DNA from: Laccaria trichodermophora
Lineage: Eukaryota; Basidiomycota; Agaricomycetes; Agaricales; Hydnangiaceae
NCBI GenBank assembly: GCA_018417955.1
Contig: JACTVC010000001.1
Location: forward strand, 1,364,001-1,428,000
Length of the DNA stretch: 64,000 nucleotides
Direction: 5' to 3'
A program made the position numbers and the translations under genes. The notes below the pieces were generated by a model. It did no database searches. It saw only the letters and a list, made by a program, of their open reading frames with translations, and was not told where the DNA came from. Of this stretch, positions 46,857 to 57,872 are shown piece by piece. The number at the start of each line of letters is the position of its first letter. Positions within the stretch are counted from its first letter, which is position 1.

Positions 46857-47382
46857 ATGGCTAATGCAAACGACTCTCTTATAGATAGCCCTCCGTCGTA
46901 CGATGTTGCTACAGACGCATGTGAGTTCCATGCACCCACAAGTCGTCATCCATTCACTCATCTGTCCAATGTAGACCCTGTGGACAAGAATAAACCTCAG
47001 GCGGTTTCCCCGCTGACTACAAATGGGAGTCAATCGTTGACGCCTTACAACGCGTCAACGACGACACAGCCCACGATGATACCTTCGCCCACAGTGTACA
47101 ATTACACAAATCCCAGGACGGGAGAGCGCATTGTGTCTCTGCTACCCCCAAACCATCCCGAGATGATCTGCTTACAGGAAGGCATGCATGTGCCACAGAC
47201 AAAATATGGCTTACTAGGTCAGACAATCTTCTTGAACCTCTTACGCTTTATTAATAGCCGTAATTTCAGGTATCCTAGCAGCCGTATTTTGGTTCCCATT
47301 GGGCATTGGTCTTTGTCTTCTAGACCGCCGAGTAAGGTGCACCCGATGTGGTCTCCACATCGACGATGGTATCTGTGGTTGA
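46857..47382 (+). CDS. BRI3-like small membrane protein, 157 residues
   Basis: CDS = 46857-47217 plus 47270-47382 (52-bp intron, frame continuous). The N-terminus has SPPSYDVA (a PPxY-type motif), then a Ser/Thr/Pro-rich stretch and VYNYTNPRTGERIVSLLPPNHPEMICLQEG. The C-terminus is a single membrane segment, GILAAVFWFPLGIGLCLLDR, followed by the Cys-rich RCTRCGLHIDDGICG. This layout fits the brain-protein-I3 family, lysosome/endosome proteins with PPxY motifs that recruit Nedd4-type ligases in animals; in fungi the function is unknown. The resemblance is by pattern only. Confidence 0.65.
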
Positions 47383-47738
47383 TTGGCTATTTCCTGTCTT
47401 TTTCTGGTTTTTTATTTTCCTCTCAGCCTGAATTTCCGAGACGACCTCTACTCTTTTCATGAGTCATGACTGTCTTTACCATCTTCATTCAACCTTTGCT
47501 CTTTTCATTCCGTTCATCGGACTTTTGTCTATAATATGCACCATTGTACCGTAGTATATTCGTCAGCGCTGTTCTATATCCAACCGAATGATGATGGAGT
47601 TCTTATGATAACGTGAACTCAGGAGTGTTTGCCTGAGGGGCGACTGTCAAACGCGCCTGACGCGTCTTGACCTTGAATTTGTGCACCAAAACATCACTCA
47701 CCTTTCCACTCACCTTTCCATCTCATCTAACTCCCTCC

Positions 47739-50700
47739 ATGGCGACGATATGGCGGGACTACAGTTTTCAAGAATTCGACGACGAACCAGTACCAATGCC
47801 AGGACTCCCAGATATTCTTCCCCGGTTCTTCGTTCCACCTTTGGAAGACAAACCACAGAACCCCATAATGGATACCCTAAAACTAGCCAGAACTAATCAA
47901 TCTTTGCCTAAGCGACCTAGAGATACCCTTCGTGTGCCACACGAGCTTGCCATCCTCGTCGCTGACGCTTCAGAGAGCGACAACCATCTTGATGATTTGG
48001 ATATACTGTGGAGGAGTGCGCTGACGCGTAAACTAGGCGTGAGGGTGTGTTTCTAGCTCCTAGGATTCATTATCAGGGTTCTCTGAGATATATTTTGCTG
48101 TTCAGAATGGAACCCTGTCATGGGACCGACTGCGTCCAACTCATCCATCGAAGGCTAGTTCAACCGCCTTCTTGTCAGAACAAGCTAGCCTCGTGTTTGC
48201 TTCTGCACGGCACTAGTGAGTGTTCCAGCTTCGGCCACAGATTTACTTTTCAAACACCTAGACAGCGTTCAACCGCGTTTCTCTGATCCCAATATTATCG
48301 TGTCGTATGTCACGCAAGAAGAACTGTTGGTTTCACTCAAAATGATCATCCTCGGAACCTCATCGACTTTGCATACGTGGTGCCCCTCTTCTGAGAGGTT
48401 CGTTCAAGTGGGCTGTCAGAAGGGCCAGCGTGGACATCTATTGGTTGATGGTAAAGATGGAGTGGTTAGCGGCAGGTTTATCAAACGTTTTCTACGCCAG
48501 CACTCTTGTTAACTGGCTATGTCAAAAAGTGTCATATCTCGCTTTCTGACGATAGGTACTCTCATGCGACGTCTGGAGGAGTTTTTGAAAGGCATATGGA
48601 AGAGGTTTGTCATTCACTCATTGTGTTGTATACCGTCCTGATGCTTGGCTGCAGATCAGCTAAAGAAGGACCAACGATACATGCTTTCGCTCATTCACTA
48701 GCGACCACACTGACATACCTACGAGAGGAGTTCGCCAAGCTCCCGCCTATACAAGAGGCAGTAGAGAAAACGGCGTTGTGTGCTCTTTGGATGCAATATA
48801 ATGTCTATGAAGAAATTCTGGTTGCTCTTTCCGATCTGTATGGACGAGTCAGTACTCGCCTTATCTTCTTCACTTACGTGCTAAACCACATATCAGAGCG
48901 AGGGACACTCACCGCGAGACTACCCGAAATTTGACTCTTCTCCTGTTCCCCTTTTGTCTCGCGTATACGAGCATCTCAATATGCACCTGGAACGCCAGTC
49001 ACCGCGCCGAATTTCAGCCATACTCGCCTACATTTTGACCAGTGCATCCCAGGAATATTTGCAACAAGTTGGGCGATCAGTCGGGTTCGGAGGCCGACCA
49101 CTGCGAAAATCATCTCATGTGATCGGGGAGAAACACAACCAGTACGAAATTGATGACGACAGAGATGAGGATGAAGAAGAGGAAGATATTTTCGAAGCCC
49201 TAGAACAGATTGAGGACACTTTCCCGAATTTCTTCCCTTCAAAGCTGCTCGATGTGTTACCAGCAGCCCAGAAGTCTCTAGTTCTTCTGCGGATTGCGCA
49301 CCCAGACCACCCGCTACTCACGCTTCCGCCCTCCCGAAGTCTAATTAAGTGGTTCTGGTCAGCTACAGACATCCAGACTGTTTGGGATGGCTCAACACCA
49401 CTCCCAATCGTGGACCAACTTGTTAGTGAATTGTCCCCAATCCATCCTTCCAAGACGTACGATCCAGAATTATCACAATTCAGCATCTTCGACATGGAGC
49501 CTGGCTCAATGATCAGCTCCTCGTCATTCACTCTCAGGGACACATCAATTCGCACTTTACGATCTTTCATTGACTCCTTCCCCGATGTTCTTCCCTCAAT
49601 AACACCCACTCTCCCCCACCTCACTTCCCTCGTCTTTGGTGACCTCGTCAAACACGCATCAACGCTTTCATCTGCCCTCCTCTCCCTGTTCATTACCTCC
49701 ACTGGGAATCTCAACTTCCAGTCCCACCTCGTCCTTCTACGCTCGTACTTACTACTTACTGCACCCTCATTTAAATCCCGGCTCCTTGCAGCCCTCTTCT
49801 CCGACACCGCAGAGTACGAGATCGACACAGGACCACATAGCATGTCGATACGCTCACTGAGGCGACGCACGAACAGTAAAAAAGCAGGAACAACATCTCA
49901 GCAGCCTTGGGCTGTGGGTTTGTCTCCAAGTTTATTGGAGCGTGAAACTTGGCCTCCTGTTGGTGCTGATTTGAGCTTTTTCTTGAGGACGGTGATTGTG
50001 GATTCGTTTGAGAGGGAGGGGGAGGACTTTGGTATTGGCGGGAAGGCACAGGTTATCGAAGAGGCTGGATGGAGGCTGGGCTTTGCTATACGGGATTTGC
50101 CCGTCGGGCCTGGGAGGGATAAGTGGCTGAACCCACTGAGTACGTTCCATTCTTCTATATTTGTCGGTTTTCTCTGATCATTCGCTCTTGATAGCTATGG
50201 AGTAAGTTTCCAGCTTGCTGTCGCCCATTTCATCCCTAAATTCTTTCGACAGAGCCCTCGATTTCCTCTATATGGATTACAAACCCCCACGTCCTATGGA
50301 AATCTTGATATCCCCAGAGATACTCTCAAAGTACCAAAGATTGTTTGCTTTCATCCTGCGTCTGTTAAGAGGCATGTACTTGAGCTACAGTCTTTGTTTC
50401 ATTCTATAGGAAGCTAACTTTTTATTCAGTGGAAAGCGCCCTCAAGTGCCTTTTCAGAATGGGCAGGTCAACGACCAACCCGTTCTTTCAGACTCTCACG
50501 GCATCAAGAAAGCTTCTTCTACATTTCAGATTTGTTGCCCAATCTTTTGTTTCGAACCTGGAGAGCTATGTGTTCGATATCGCAATACGGGGCAACTTTG
50601 ATCCTTTCATCGCCCGTTTATCCCCAGAAACGCTGGATTCACCTACCGGCGCAGGCAAAAACAGTGGGTTCTCAGATGTCTTCGAGCTTGCTCGCGGTCA

Positions 50701-51135
50701 CTCTGTGCTACTGGACGATATTCTTAGTGCTTGTTTGCTCCGGTCAGGGCAGAGAGGGGTCGGTGATCTATTACGCAACTCCCTCGAACTTGTCTTGGAG
50801 TTTTGTGTTGCCTGTGGGGAGTTGCATCGAGGACGATTGGAGGAATACCAAGCTGCAGGGCTGATTGAGGATATATTCCGGAAGTTCCGCACGAAAATGA
50901 CAACTTTGGTATGTACACTCTCTCCTTTCGTAAAAACTTTCACTGCCCCTTACACCTTTTACCTTACCTCTAGACTAAGGTTCTGAAAGGCTTGGTAAAC
51001 AAAGGGCCTTCGTCTTCCAGATCACTAGTTGATGTGTCAGGAGCCGGCGAACGGAGGCCTTTGGGTGGAATTGATGCCTTATACCACCTACTCCTTTGTC
51101 TGGATCTCAACGATTGGTGGTCGAAAGCAAGCTGA
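47739..51135 (+). CDS. Gamma-tubulin complex component (Spc97/Spc98 family), 960 residues
   Basis: Ten exons: 47739-48038, 48106-48215, 48266-48486, 48556-48604, 48655-48847, 48897-50139, 50195-50201, 50253-50371, 50430-50908, 50974-51135; the sum is 2883 nt. GRIP1-like helices include SLKMIILGTSSTLHTW and MRRLEEFLKGIW; the GRIP2 core shows LDFLYMDYKPPRP, PEILSKYQRLFAFILRLLRV and LGGIDALYHLLLCLDLNDWW. An acidic insert (DDDRDEDEEEED) separates them. The length and insert suggest GCP5 or GCP6 rather than GCP2/3, but the subtype is inferred. Role: nucleation of microtubules at the spindle pole body. The 7-nt exon supplies T-M-E between two introns. The intron at 50372-50429 uses a GC donor. The 48487 donor (GTTTTC) is weak and least certain. 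Confidence 0.82.
50195..50201 (+). other. 7-nt microexon of the gamma-tubulin complex gene
   Basis: CTATGGA lies between TTGATAG and GTAAGTT. Joined to its neighbours it gives NPL-T-M-E-ALDFLYMDY, restoring the conserved block in frame; skipping it would shift the frame. Confidence 0.65.
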
Positions 51136-51218
51136 CGTGGCGGCCACAAATGCGCATCGCAACGAACAAGGTTCTCATAATTCGCCTCCAATCACAACAT
51201 TGTATAATATCTCCACTT

Positions 51219-53969
51219 TCATTGAAAGCGAGAAGATGTGACGCTCTGCGGATCCGTCCGTATGTCACAAATTTCCTTCTGGTTGCAGAGCTCTATTGTA
51301 GCTGTCCTAGCATCGTGGAGGTCACGAATTGTCTTCAAGTCAGACAGCAATCGACTACACCCATCTTCTCCTTCATTGCCGTCGGCGAATTTTTGGAAAA
51401 TGGCATATGTGGTTCCCCATATTGGATCGCTGGGTCGTATTTGGCAAAGGCTGACGAGAGAGGGTATCCAATCATCTACGATCTCCGGTAACCACCAGCG
51501 ACGTTCAGATACGTATGCCAAGAGGGTGTTGAAGAAGTCTGAGTTGAATATTTGGTCGATCTGTGCTTCAGCCTGCTTCTGATCATGGTACTCTTTTCTC
51601 AAGAATACGCCCGCGCTACTCCGAATGAAAATACACAGAGTTCTCAAGCAGTTCAGTTGCAGGCGGCGGCTGTCTGTGTCACCCATATGTGCTGCACGCA
51701 GCAATACATTGATGCCGTTCCCGTCAACGAAAGCCTGAACTACGCTTGGTGGACTGTCTACCATCAGAGGCTCCAAGAGCCGAACAGACCAATCAACGAC
51801 ACCAGGATGGGATGATGCGGATAGCGTGTCCAAAAGTATTGCAACAAATTGAGTCCGTTTCTCCCAGCATATCTCCATGGGCGGGAACAGAATCTGCAGG
51901 GCATCTGCGAGGATGTGGTCGGAAACGAGACCTACTCTGACCTTCCCGTCCGCATACAGCTTGGATAAGCTCTTTCGAATGACATTTTTCAGTGCAGGTT
52001 GGAATACTTGTGCCCTGAAGAACGTGGGAGAAGCAAGGTGTGAAAGCTCGCAAGCCGCCATTTCCAACAAGTCCTCCTTGATCCCGAATCGCGTGGGATC
52101 TTGAACGATGATGGAGAGAGCTGGGATGATTAGCTCGAAATACCGTTCACGTCGACTATTTTCGCTCTTGAGCGTGTCCAGGTTGTGGATGCCACCAGTC
52201 ACAGAACTTAGGGCTAGCACGATGGCACACCTTACGTCGGCCATGGGAGCGGCCTTCGCTGACTTAAAAAGGCGCAAGAGGATCGGAACAGCCTTACTGG
52301 TGATAGCCTCTATGACTGCTGCCTCGAGCTCCCAGTTGAAGGAACAGTCCACAAATGTCCCAAGCAACCAACACTGCGTAGCCTGCCTGTATTGTCTCTC
52401 GCCGTTTGCAAAATGTTCTAAATGTGTGATGACGTCCATTTGTGCACAGCGATTGTCCATAGCGGCCAACGCCATCGTGCACGAAGCTATTGCGGCCACA
52501 TCCATATCGAAATCCTGGTCGATGAGCTTTTGCAATGGCTCAAAGAGTGCCCGTGGCCACTTATGACCGGTACCTCGGGTTAAATTCATCCAAGCTCTAC
52601 AATATTTCTCAGCGCTCCGTGGATCTACAACATGCCATTGTGCCTCGTGGGTAGAATCCATCTGAAAGCAAATTTGAAATTTCCGCAAGATAGTGTCGAC
52701 TGCTCCAGCCTCACGAAGGATATGTGAAGCAGTGAAGTCCCTGGGCAACCCAGCCATCGCTTGGACTGCTGCTGAACATGCTTCGGTGTTGGTACAGCGA
52801 TGAAGCATCCATATCAACGCGGCCGTGTCAACGCGGTCATCTGCATCAACCTCTTCAGCTGGGTGCTGAATCGCCCTATATACCAAATAAGAGTTAAACC
52901 TGCGTAAGATGCTCATGCTCAGGAAGGCACATACACAGGGTAGCGCAAGACCTCCTTGCTTCCAGTTCCAATGTCCTTGTCAATTGAAAGGAACGAACTT
53001 GGCTCCATCATCCATATTCGTAGGTGTGCAGAGATTGGGTGCTGATATGGACAATGTGGATACAGGAGCGAAAGCCACATAGACCCAAAATAAAATGTAT
53101 ATGCCAGTGCGACAATAACGAAGGTGGTTGCCATAATGCCTGTGTCGCCAGACCAAAGTAGGACAATGAGGCCAGCGAAGAAGAGCAACAACGCAACGTG
53201 GAGGAGCAACGGCAGTCCGTTGATTAGAGCAAATACGTGCCAGACTTCGAGTTGTGTATACCTCACTTGGCGCTGGCGAGCTCGGTATTGGTGTGAGCCA
53301 GATTCATAGGCTGGTGGTACGAGCCATTGCTTCGCTAGCATCGAAACTAGCGCAGCAGATAAACTGCACGCTAGAGCTGCGAACCATAACCCATTTACCC
53401 AGTGGATCTCGCGCGTTGTAGGGGAAGCGATTTGAGGAAGGGATGCTAAGGGTGATGTTCTTGTATTATTGTCCTGGAGTGCAATTAACTGTGCTAATAG
53501 GACGTTGGTGGTGTCGAGGGAAGAGGGGAGCATCTGTTGATACGATTGTACGACGAACGTCGTCAACACGGCCGAGAATAAACCCGTCTGCAAGGCGAGC
53601 GTGATCAGCCCAAACCCAATCGCGTTTAGTAAACACTCACAAAAACTAGAAGCACATCCATTCCTCGATTACACGCTTCGAAGAGTGCGTCGTCAGCCTT
53701 CGTTGCCTCGTCGTTGTACACTTTCCACACCCACGCATCCTCGACTATTTCTTGGCCCAGTTCATCTTGTGCACTCTTTTCCAGTCCTGATTCAAATCAT
53801 CCCTGTGTTAAACGCAGTCTTCAAGCGAAGACCAAACCTACCGCACTCTTGACAACCTTGTTCCTTCTGTGATGAACACTCTGAATAAGGGAAGTTCAAA
53901 ATGTGATAGAGGATAGATAATACTTACATTGGACGCACTGGCAGAAGTTGCGCCGATTCTGATTGGCAT
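51219..53969 (-). CDS. DUF6535 membrane protein with long helical C-terminus, 848 residues
   Basis: CDS = 53969-53928, 53866-53842, 53786-53641, 53587-52935, 52899-51219; all junctions keep the frame. It begins MPIRIGATSASASN, then the DUF6535 core: EDAWVWKVYNDEATKADD, ALFEACNRGMDVLLVFTGLF, SAVLTTFVVQSYQQMLP and WFAALACSLSAALVSMLAKQW, with two further helices (LLLHVALLLFFAGLIVLLW; TFVIVALAYTFYFGSMWLSL). The remaining 560 residues are soluble helical repeats without a clear family, possibly armadillo-like (CTMALAAMDN, CAIVLALSSVT, LNCLRTLCIFI). DUF6535 proteins are abundant in mushrooms and of unknown role. The last intron is only 35 nt (52934-52900). The stop lies 83 bp from the convergent gamma-tubulin complex gene, so their 3' regions overlap. 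Confidence 0.8.
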
Positions 53970-54211
53970 GAAATTGAGCGGCGTCAGAAATTGAGCGGAA
54001 CGAGTAGAAGTTGAGACAGTGAGAATCCATCTCTGATGATGAACTTCTGCTGGATATCAGCGCATTCCAACTTTCCAACACACAGCCTTGTTCCTGGAAT
54101 AAAGAAGGAGGCGGTTAATATTATTAGCATCACGTACGGTCACATGATATTCAGGTCACTGTTCGGAAACGTTTGATCATTGTCAACCACAATGTTCAAT
54201 TTCTTTCAGCA

Positions 54212-55605
54212 ATGTTGAGTTCACGACCCACTCAGCTCTCCACAGATGCCCCCTACTTCCCAACAAAGACCCCTGGCCGCGGTTTGAAGAATCGCGCTGA
54301 AAATGCCATCCACCCTGGCGCGAAAACGGTTCTGGGAGGGAAGCAATTGGGAACACCGTTTCAACCTTCGACGATCCGTGAGTAAATGATTTGATAGTAA
54401 GGCTTTGTTGATTAACTCGGCGTTTTCATAGAGCCCCAGCGTCTTTTCAAAGACTCAGCGGTGACGAAAACTCAACTGAAACCCACTGTACTCGCCACCC
54501 GGCCGTTGGCGGATAAGACTCCATTTGTAAACCGCGCCAAAACCTATCTCAACACCCCGCTCGGGAAAGGGGGAAAGTTGTTCTCGCAAGAACAAGAAGG
54601 TATTGGCAATGGCACACCCGACTCTCTACAACGACCGAGTTCGATGCGGAAGCATGTTCGCGCACCCCGCAGTGCCACCAAGAGTTTCGAAACGCCTATG
54701 AATCAAGGCAAACACTGGGATGTTAGCGATGAAGACATTGTGGTTCCTGTGTCGCAGCCTCAAGAAGTTTTAGAAGACGAGGATTTTGATGAAATTGAGT
54801 ACATGCCTCCGAATACCTTAGGTGTGTCCCGCGTTTCAGTTCGCTTCTTGAAAACTCAACACGGAAGCTAGACCTTCCCTACAAGCCACCCATCGATTTT
54901 GAGCTACCCGATTATAAGGTTGTTGGACAAACCTTGCGGAATCTCGCATACTCCATCCCTTTCGACCCTGTGTTGTTTGATTTGGAGATTCCAGAAATCA
55001 ACTTGGAACCGGCCTCCAGCAATTTGCCGGTACTTGATTTTTTAGGTGAGTGCAGGCAGGTTTATTGCTCTGCGCATCTGATAACATCTGTAGATGATGA
55101 TGATCCCTTCCGTCAATCAGCACCCTCGAAGGTAGCCAAGACTATGCTTCCCAAGGTCGTCGCACGGCCTGTTCCTGTTCCAAAACCCCTGCATGCCCGT
55201 GTCCTATCGGCTGCCTCCACCACAATTGCCGGTCCGACGCTCAGTCGAACTGCAACATCCACTTCAATGAGGACAACCTCTGCATCGAAAGGCGGCCCTT
55301 CTCAATCAACTACAAAGCTGGCGAAGGCATCGACTAGAACTGCACCTGCTGTCATCACTAAGCCCATCGTGCGTCCTGTTTCCACCAGGAACCCAGCAGC
55401 CACTACTGCTGCCGTTGCCTCGCGCCCTAGAGCAGCCACCCTAAAACGACCGCTCACATCTATGACCACCTATAAATCTACCGCCACTGGAACGGCACGA
55501 CCTTCAGGCAAAGCAGGCATTACGAAGCCCGCTTTGGAATCGGAGTTGATTGTCAAGTCCGCCACTTTCGAATTGGACCAAGAGGACTTTTTGTTTGACG
55601 TATAG
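54212..55605 (+). CDS. Basic low-complexity protein, securin-like N-terminus, 413 residues
   Basis: CDS = 54212-54377, 54432-54821, 54872-55045, 55094-55605 (introns 54, 50, 48 bp). The N-terminal part, YFPTKTPGRGLKNRAENAIH, followed by RPLADKTPFVNR, repeats the KTP / DKTPF style of fungal cell-cycle regulators; then come an acidic WDVSDEDIVV...DEIEYMPPNTLDLPY block and FELPDYKV. The second half is Thr/Ala/Arg-rich and disordered, ending ATFELDQEDFLFDV. The domain order is compatible with a securin or similar separase/cohesion regulator, but no proven destruction box (RxxL) or separase-binding motif was found, so the function is unproven. Confidence 0.65.
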
Positions 55606-56031
55606 AATTTCGCATCTCTAAGGGCTGGCTCTTCGGAATGCGCGTGTGTACGACTCTTATGACTTCTCTATTCATTATGTTGTTGATTCCGTTTCTAAAT
55701 CGATTTGTGTATCCAGGGTGTTCGCTGTGCATTACGGAACGGGATCTTCTGTCTGACAATGTCCATCCTTTCAGTTCATTATCTCTTTGTTGAAAGCCAC
55801 AACGTGGCCAGGTTTCTGACTCGGTCATTATTGATCGCGAGACCCTTGCATATAGGCTCCACGAGGCCCTTTGTTGCAACCCACTTCATGACTCGACAAG
55901 GCACTTGGGATGCGATGCACTCAGATTCAAGTCAGGGGGTGAGCCACTCCCAATTTCTATATCTTGCTCAGGTGAATTGCATTCCCTGACATCATTACCC
56001 AACTACTTCCCTCCTCGTATCACGAACCATT
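55606..56031. other. No gene recognised
   Basis: About 425 bp, probably the 3' region of the preceding gene and the promoter of the next. No motif stands out. Confidence 0.4.
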
Positions 56032-56602
56032 ATGTCTTCTGAACGCAAAAGGAGTCCGAGGCCAACGTCGACAAACCCACCCGCCCAACTTGCCGATGTT
56101 ACGTCCTCAGTCATAGTTCCCCATGTGTCCACCATCTCGCCCTCGCCTGAGGTCATCGTACTGTATGGCGGAAGAAAGCGCACATATGCTCAAGATGTTC
56201 TCATTGTTCTCAAATTCGAGGTATGTCCCTTTGTTGATTGCATTCGTACTCGTGTCGACAAACATATCCTACACTTTAGCAACTTATCGACCTCCTGCAG
56301 GAGGACTTTGGCGTTTACGATCCTCAGCCGACTAGATTGCCTCGTCGTCAGGTGTTCCACCTTACGCAGAGAGACCACGCTGTCCCATTGATGGTGGACG
56401 CAAACAGCTGGACCGAGCTGAGCAAGAATGTCGCGATGATTGAAATCGAGAAGCCAAAGGCAAAGCATACTTTTCTCTATGTGAGCGAGATAAACTCCCC
56501 TTTTTACTTCGCTAGCTGACCCCCGATCTTCCGTCGAAGATCTTGCTTGCTATTTGTCTCGTCCTGCTTTGCTATCTCCTCTTTACTTGTGAGGGTGAGT
56601 GA
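56032..56602 (+). CDS. Small tail-anchored protein, 143 residues
   Basis: CDS = 56032-56220, 56301-56480, 56540-56602. The head is Ser/Pro-rich, then EVIVLYGGRKRTYAQDVLIVLKFEEDFGVYDPQPTRLP and a domain with DANSWTELSKNVAMIEIEKP. The third exon adds ILLAICLVLLCYLLF, a single hydrophobic helix at the extreme C-terminus. If the last intron (GTGAGC donor) is retained, the protein instead ends SEINSPFYFAS and loses the anchor, so a soluble isoform is possible. I do not recognise the family. Confidence 0.55.
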
Positions 56603-56734
56603 CTTTCAAGTTCCCAGTGTGTAAGATGTCTGCTGAAACGCTGTCAAATAGAGCAGGGTAAACCAGCGGAACATTTATGGGGTGGATATCGCTTTTAGAT
56701 ATTACTTCTCAGCCCCCTGTACGCGTCATGTGTA

Positions 56735-57613
56735 ATGGAATTTCGAAGCATTGCGAGTCCACCTTTTGCACGAAAATCGCCTCCTGAATTTGACCCATCT
56801 TATACCTCGAAGCCTGATATCCGAGCCTTGTCCGAGTCCGCGTAATGAGTTCGCCTTCAACTTCTCAAAAGTGTTTGATGCGCTAACTTCTAAAACGTCT
56901 TCTCATGTCCAGCTTGATGATCTGTTACAACGACGTCGATCCGTCATTTACATAACCATGGATACTAGTACGTTTTTGCTCCGAGAATGATGCTGCGCTG
57001 TTAACGTGAACGTGTCCAGTCTCCGACGTTCGTTCATTGCCCGAGGCGGGACTCGACGAACCTGGATGCCGTGCTCCGGACCCCTCTATCAACCTCACCA
57101 ACCGAGTTAGATCTGATCTCCCCCAAATCATTGTAGAAGATTCAGAACAGAGGCCCGGGGCAACCGTGATTACCCCGACGTCCTTTCCCTAGCTCACGAG
57201 AAACATCAGTTTGTTGGAAGACTGAGCCCATGGTAACTTTTGGGGGGGGGCTTCCGAGTAAGCTCCTCACAACAAATCCTGGCTTGATCTTGATCTCGGA
57301 AACGCCATCGACGGGATTGTCGAGCCCGATGCCAGAAAGAATGGAAACAAATTTATCCGAGTGGGAAGCCCAAAAACTCGAGCTCGATCTCGGAAGCCTA
57401 TCAATAGTCAGTTCTGTAACTTCTGCTAGATCCAATCTTCCTTCAACTTACGGATGTGATGCGTTTCACAGTTCAAGAAATTCTACCTGTCAAACGTTCC
57501 AAATGTTCCTCTCACGAGGTTTTTATCCAACCAGTGGCCAAAGTATTTCAAGCCTTTCAAGTCGTCTGCTGGGACCTGCTGGGACTCAACTCTTCCAAGT
57601 TCGTTCGGATTAA
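56735..57613 (+). CDS. Possible uncharacterised gene, model unresolved
   Basis: Open segments with coding character lie in changing frames: MEFRSIASPPFARKSPPEFD (56735), then FAFNFSKVFDALTSKTSSHV...LDDLLQRRRSVIYITMDT, then, after a GTACGT intron, SDVRSLPEAGLDEPG to SEQRPGATVITP (57.17 kb), and a Ser/Leu-rich frame 57230-57613. I could not join them in one frame, so this may be one gene with missed introns, two genes or a relic. No family recognised. Confidence 0.3.
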
Positions 57614-57872
57614 TCGGCGTACATCAATCTCTTGAACGACAATCTTGCAGTGAACTAATCTACCTGGCGCTTCACTACCCTGGCAGGTACGTCGGCCCGA
57701 GTGAAGAAAGTTTACGATATTGATGACGACTATTGCCTCGAGGAGGGTCCCCGATATCGCAACCATGACATTTAACCCCGGAAAGTGTTTCGGGTGGGGT
57801 CGAGCTGACCAGCGACTTTGTGAAGATAAATGATTTAAAGGATCCCAGAACTGTTTCCTGACCATTGTTCCT

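Noticed and set aside
48216..48512. Separate ORF in the gamma-tubulin complex gene, suggesting a frameshift
   Set aside because: Using the acceptor GACAG at 48265 restores RH-Y-VQPRFSDP in frame, so no lesion is needed.
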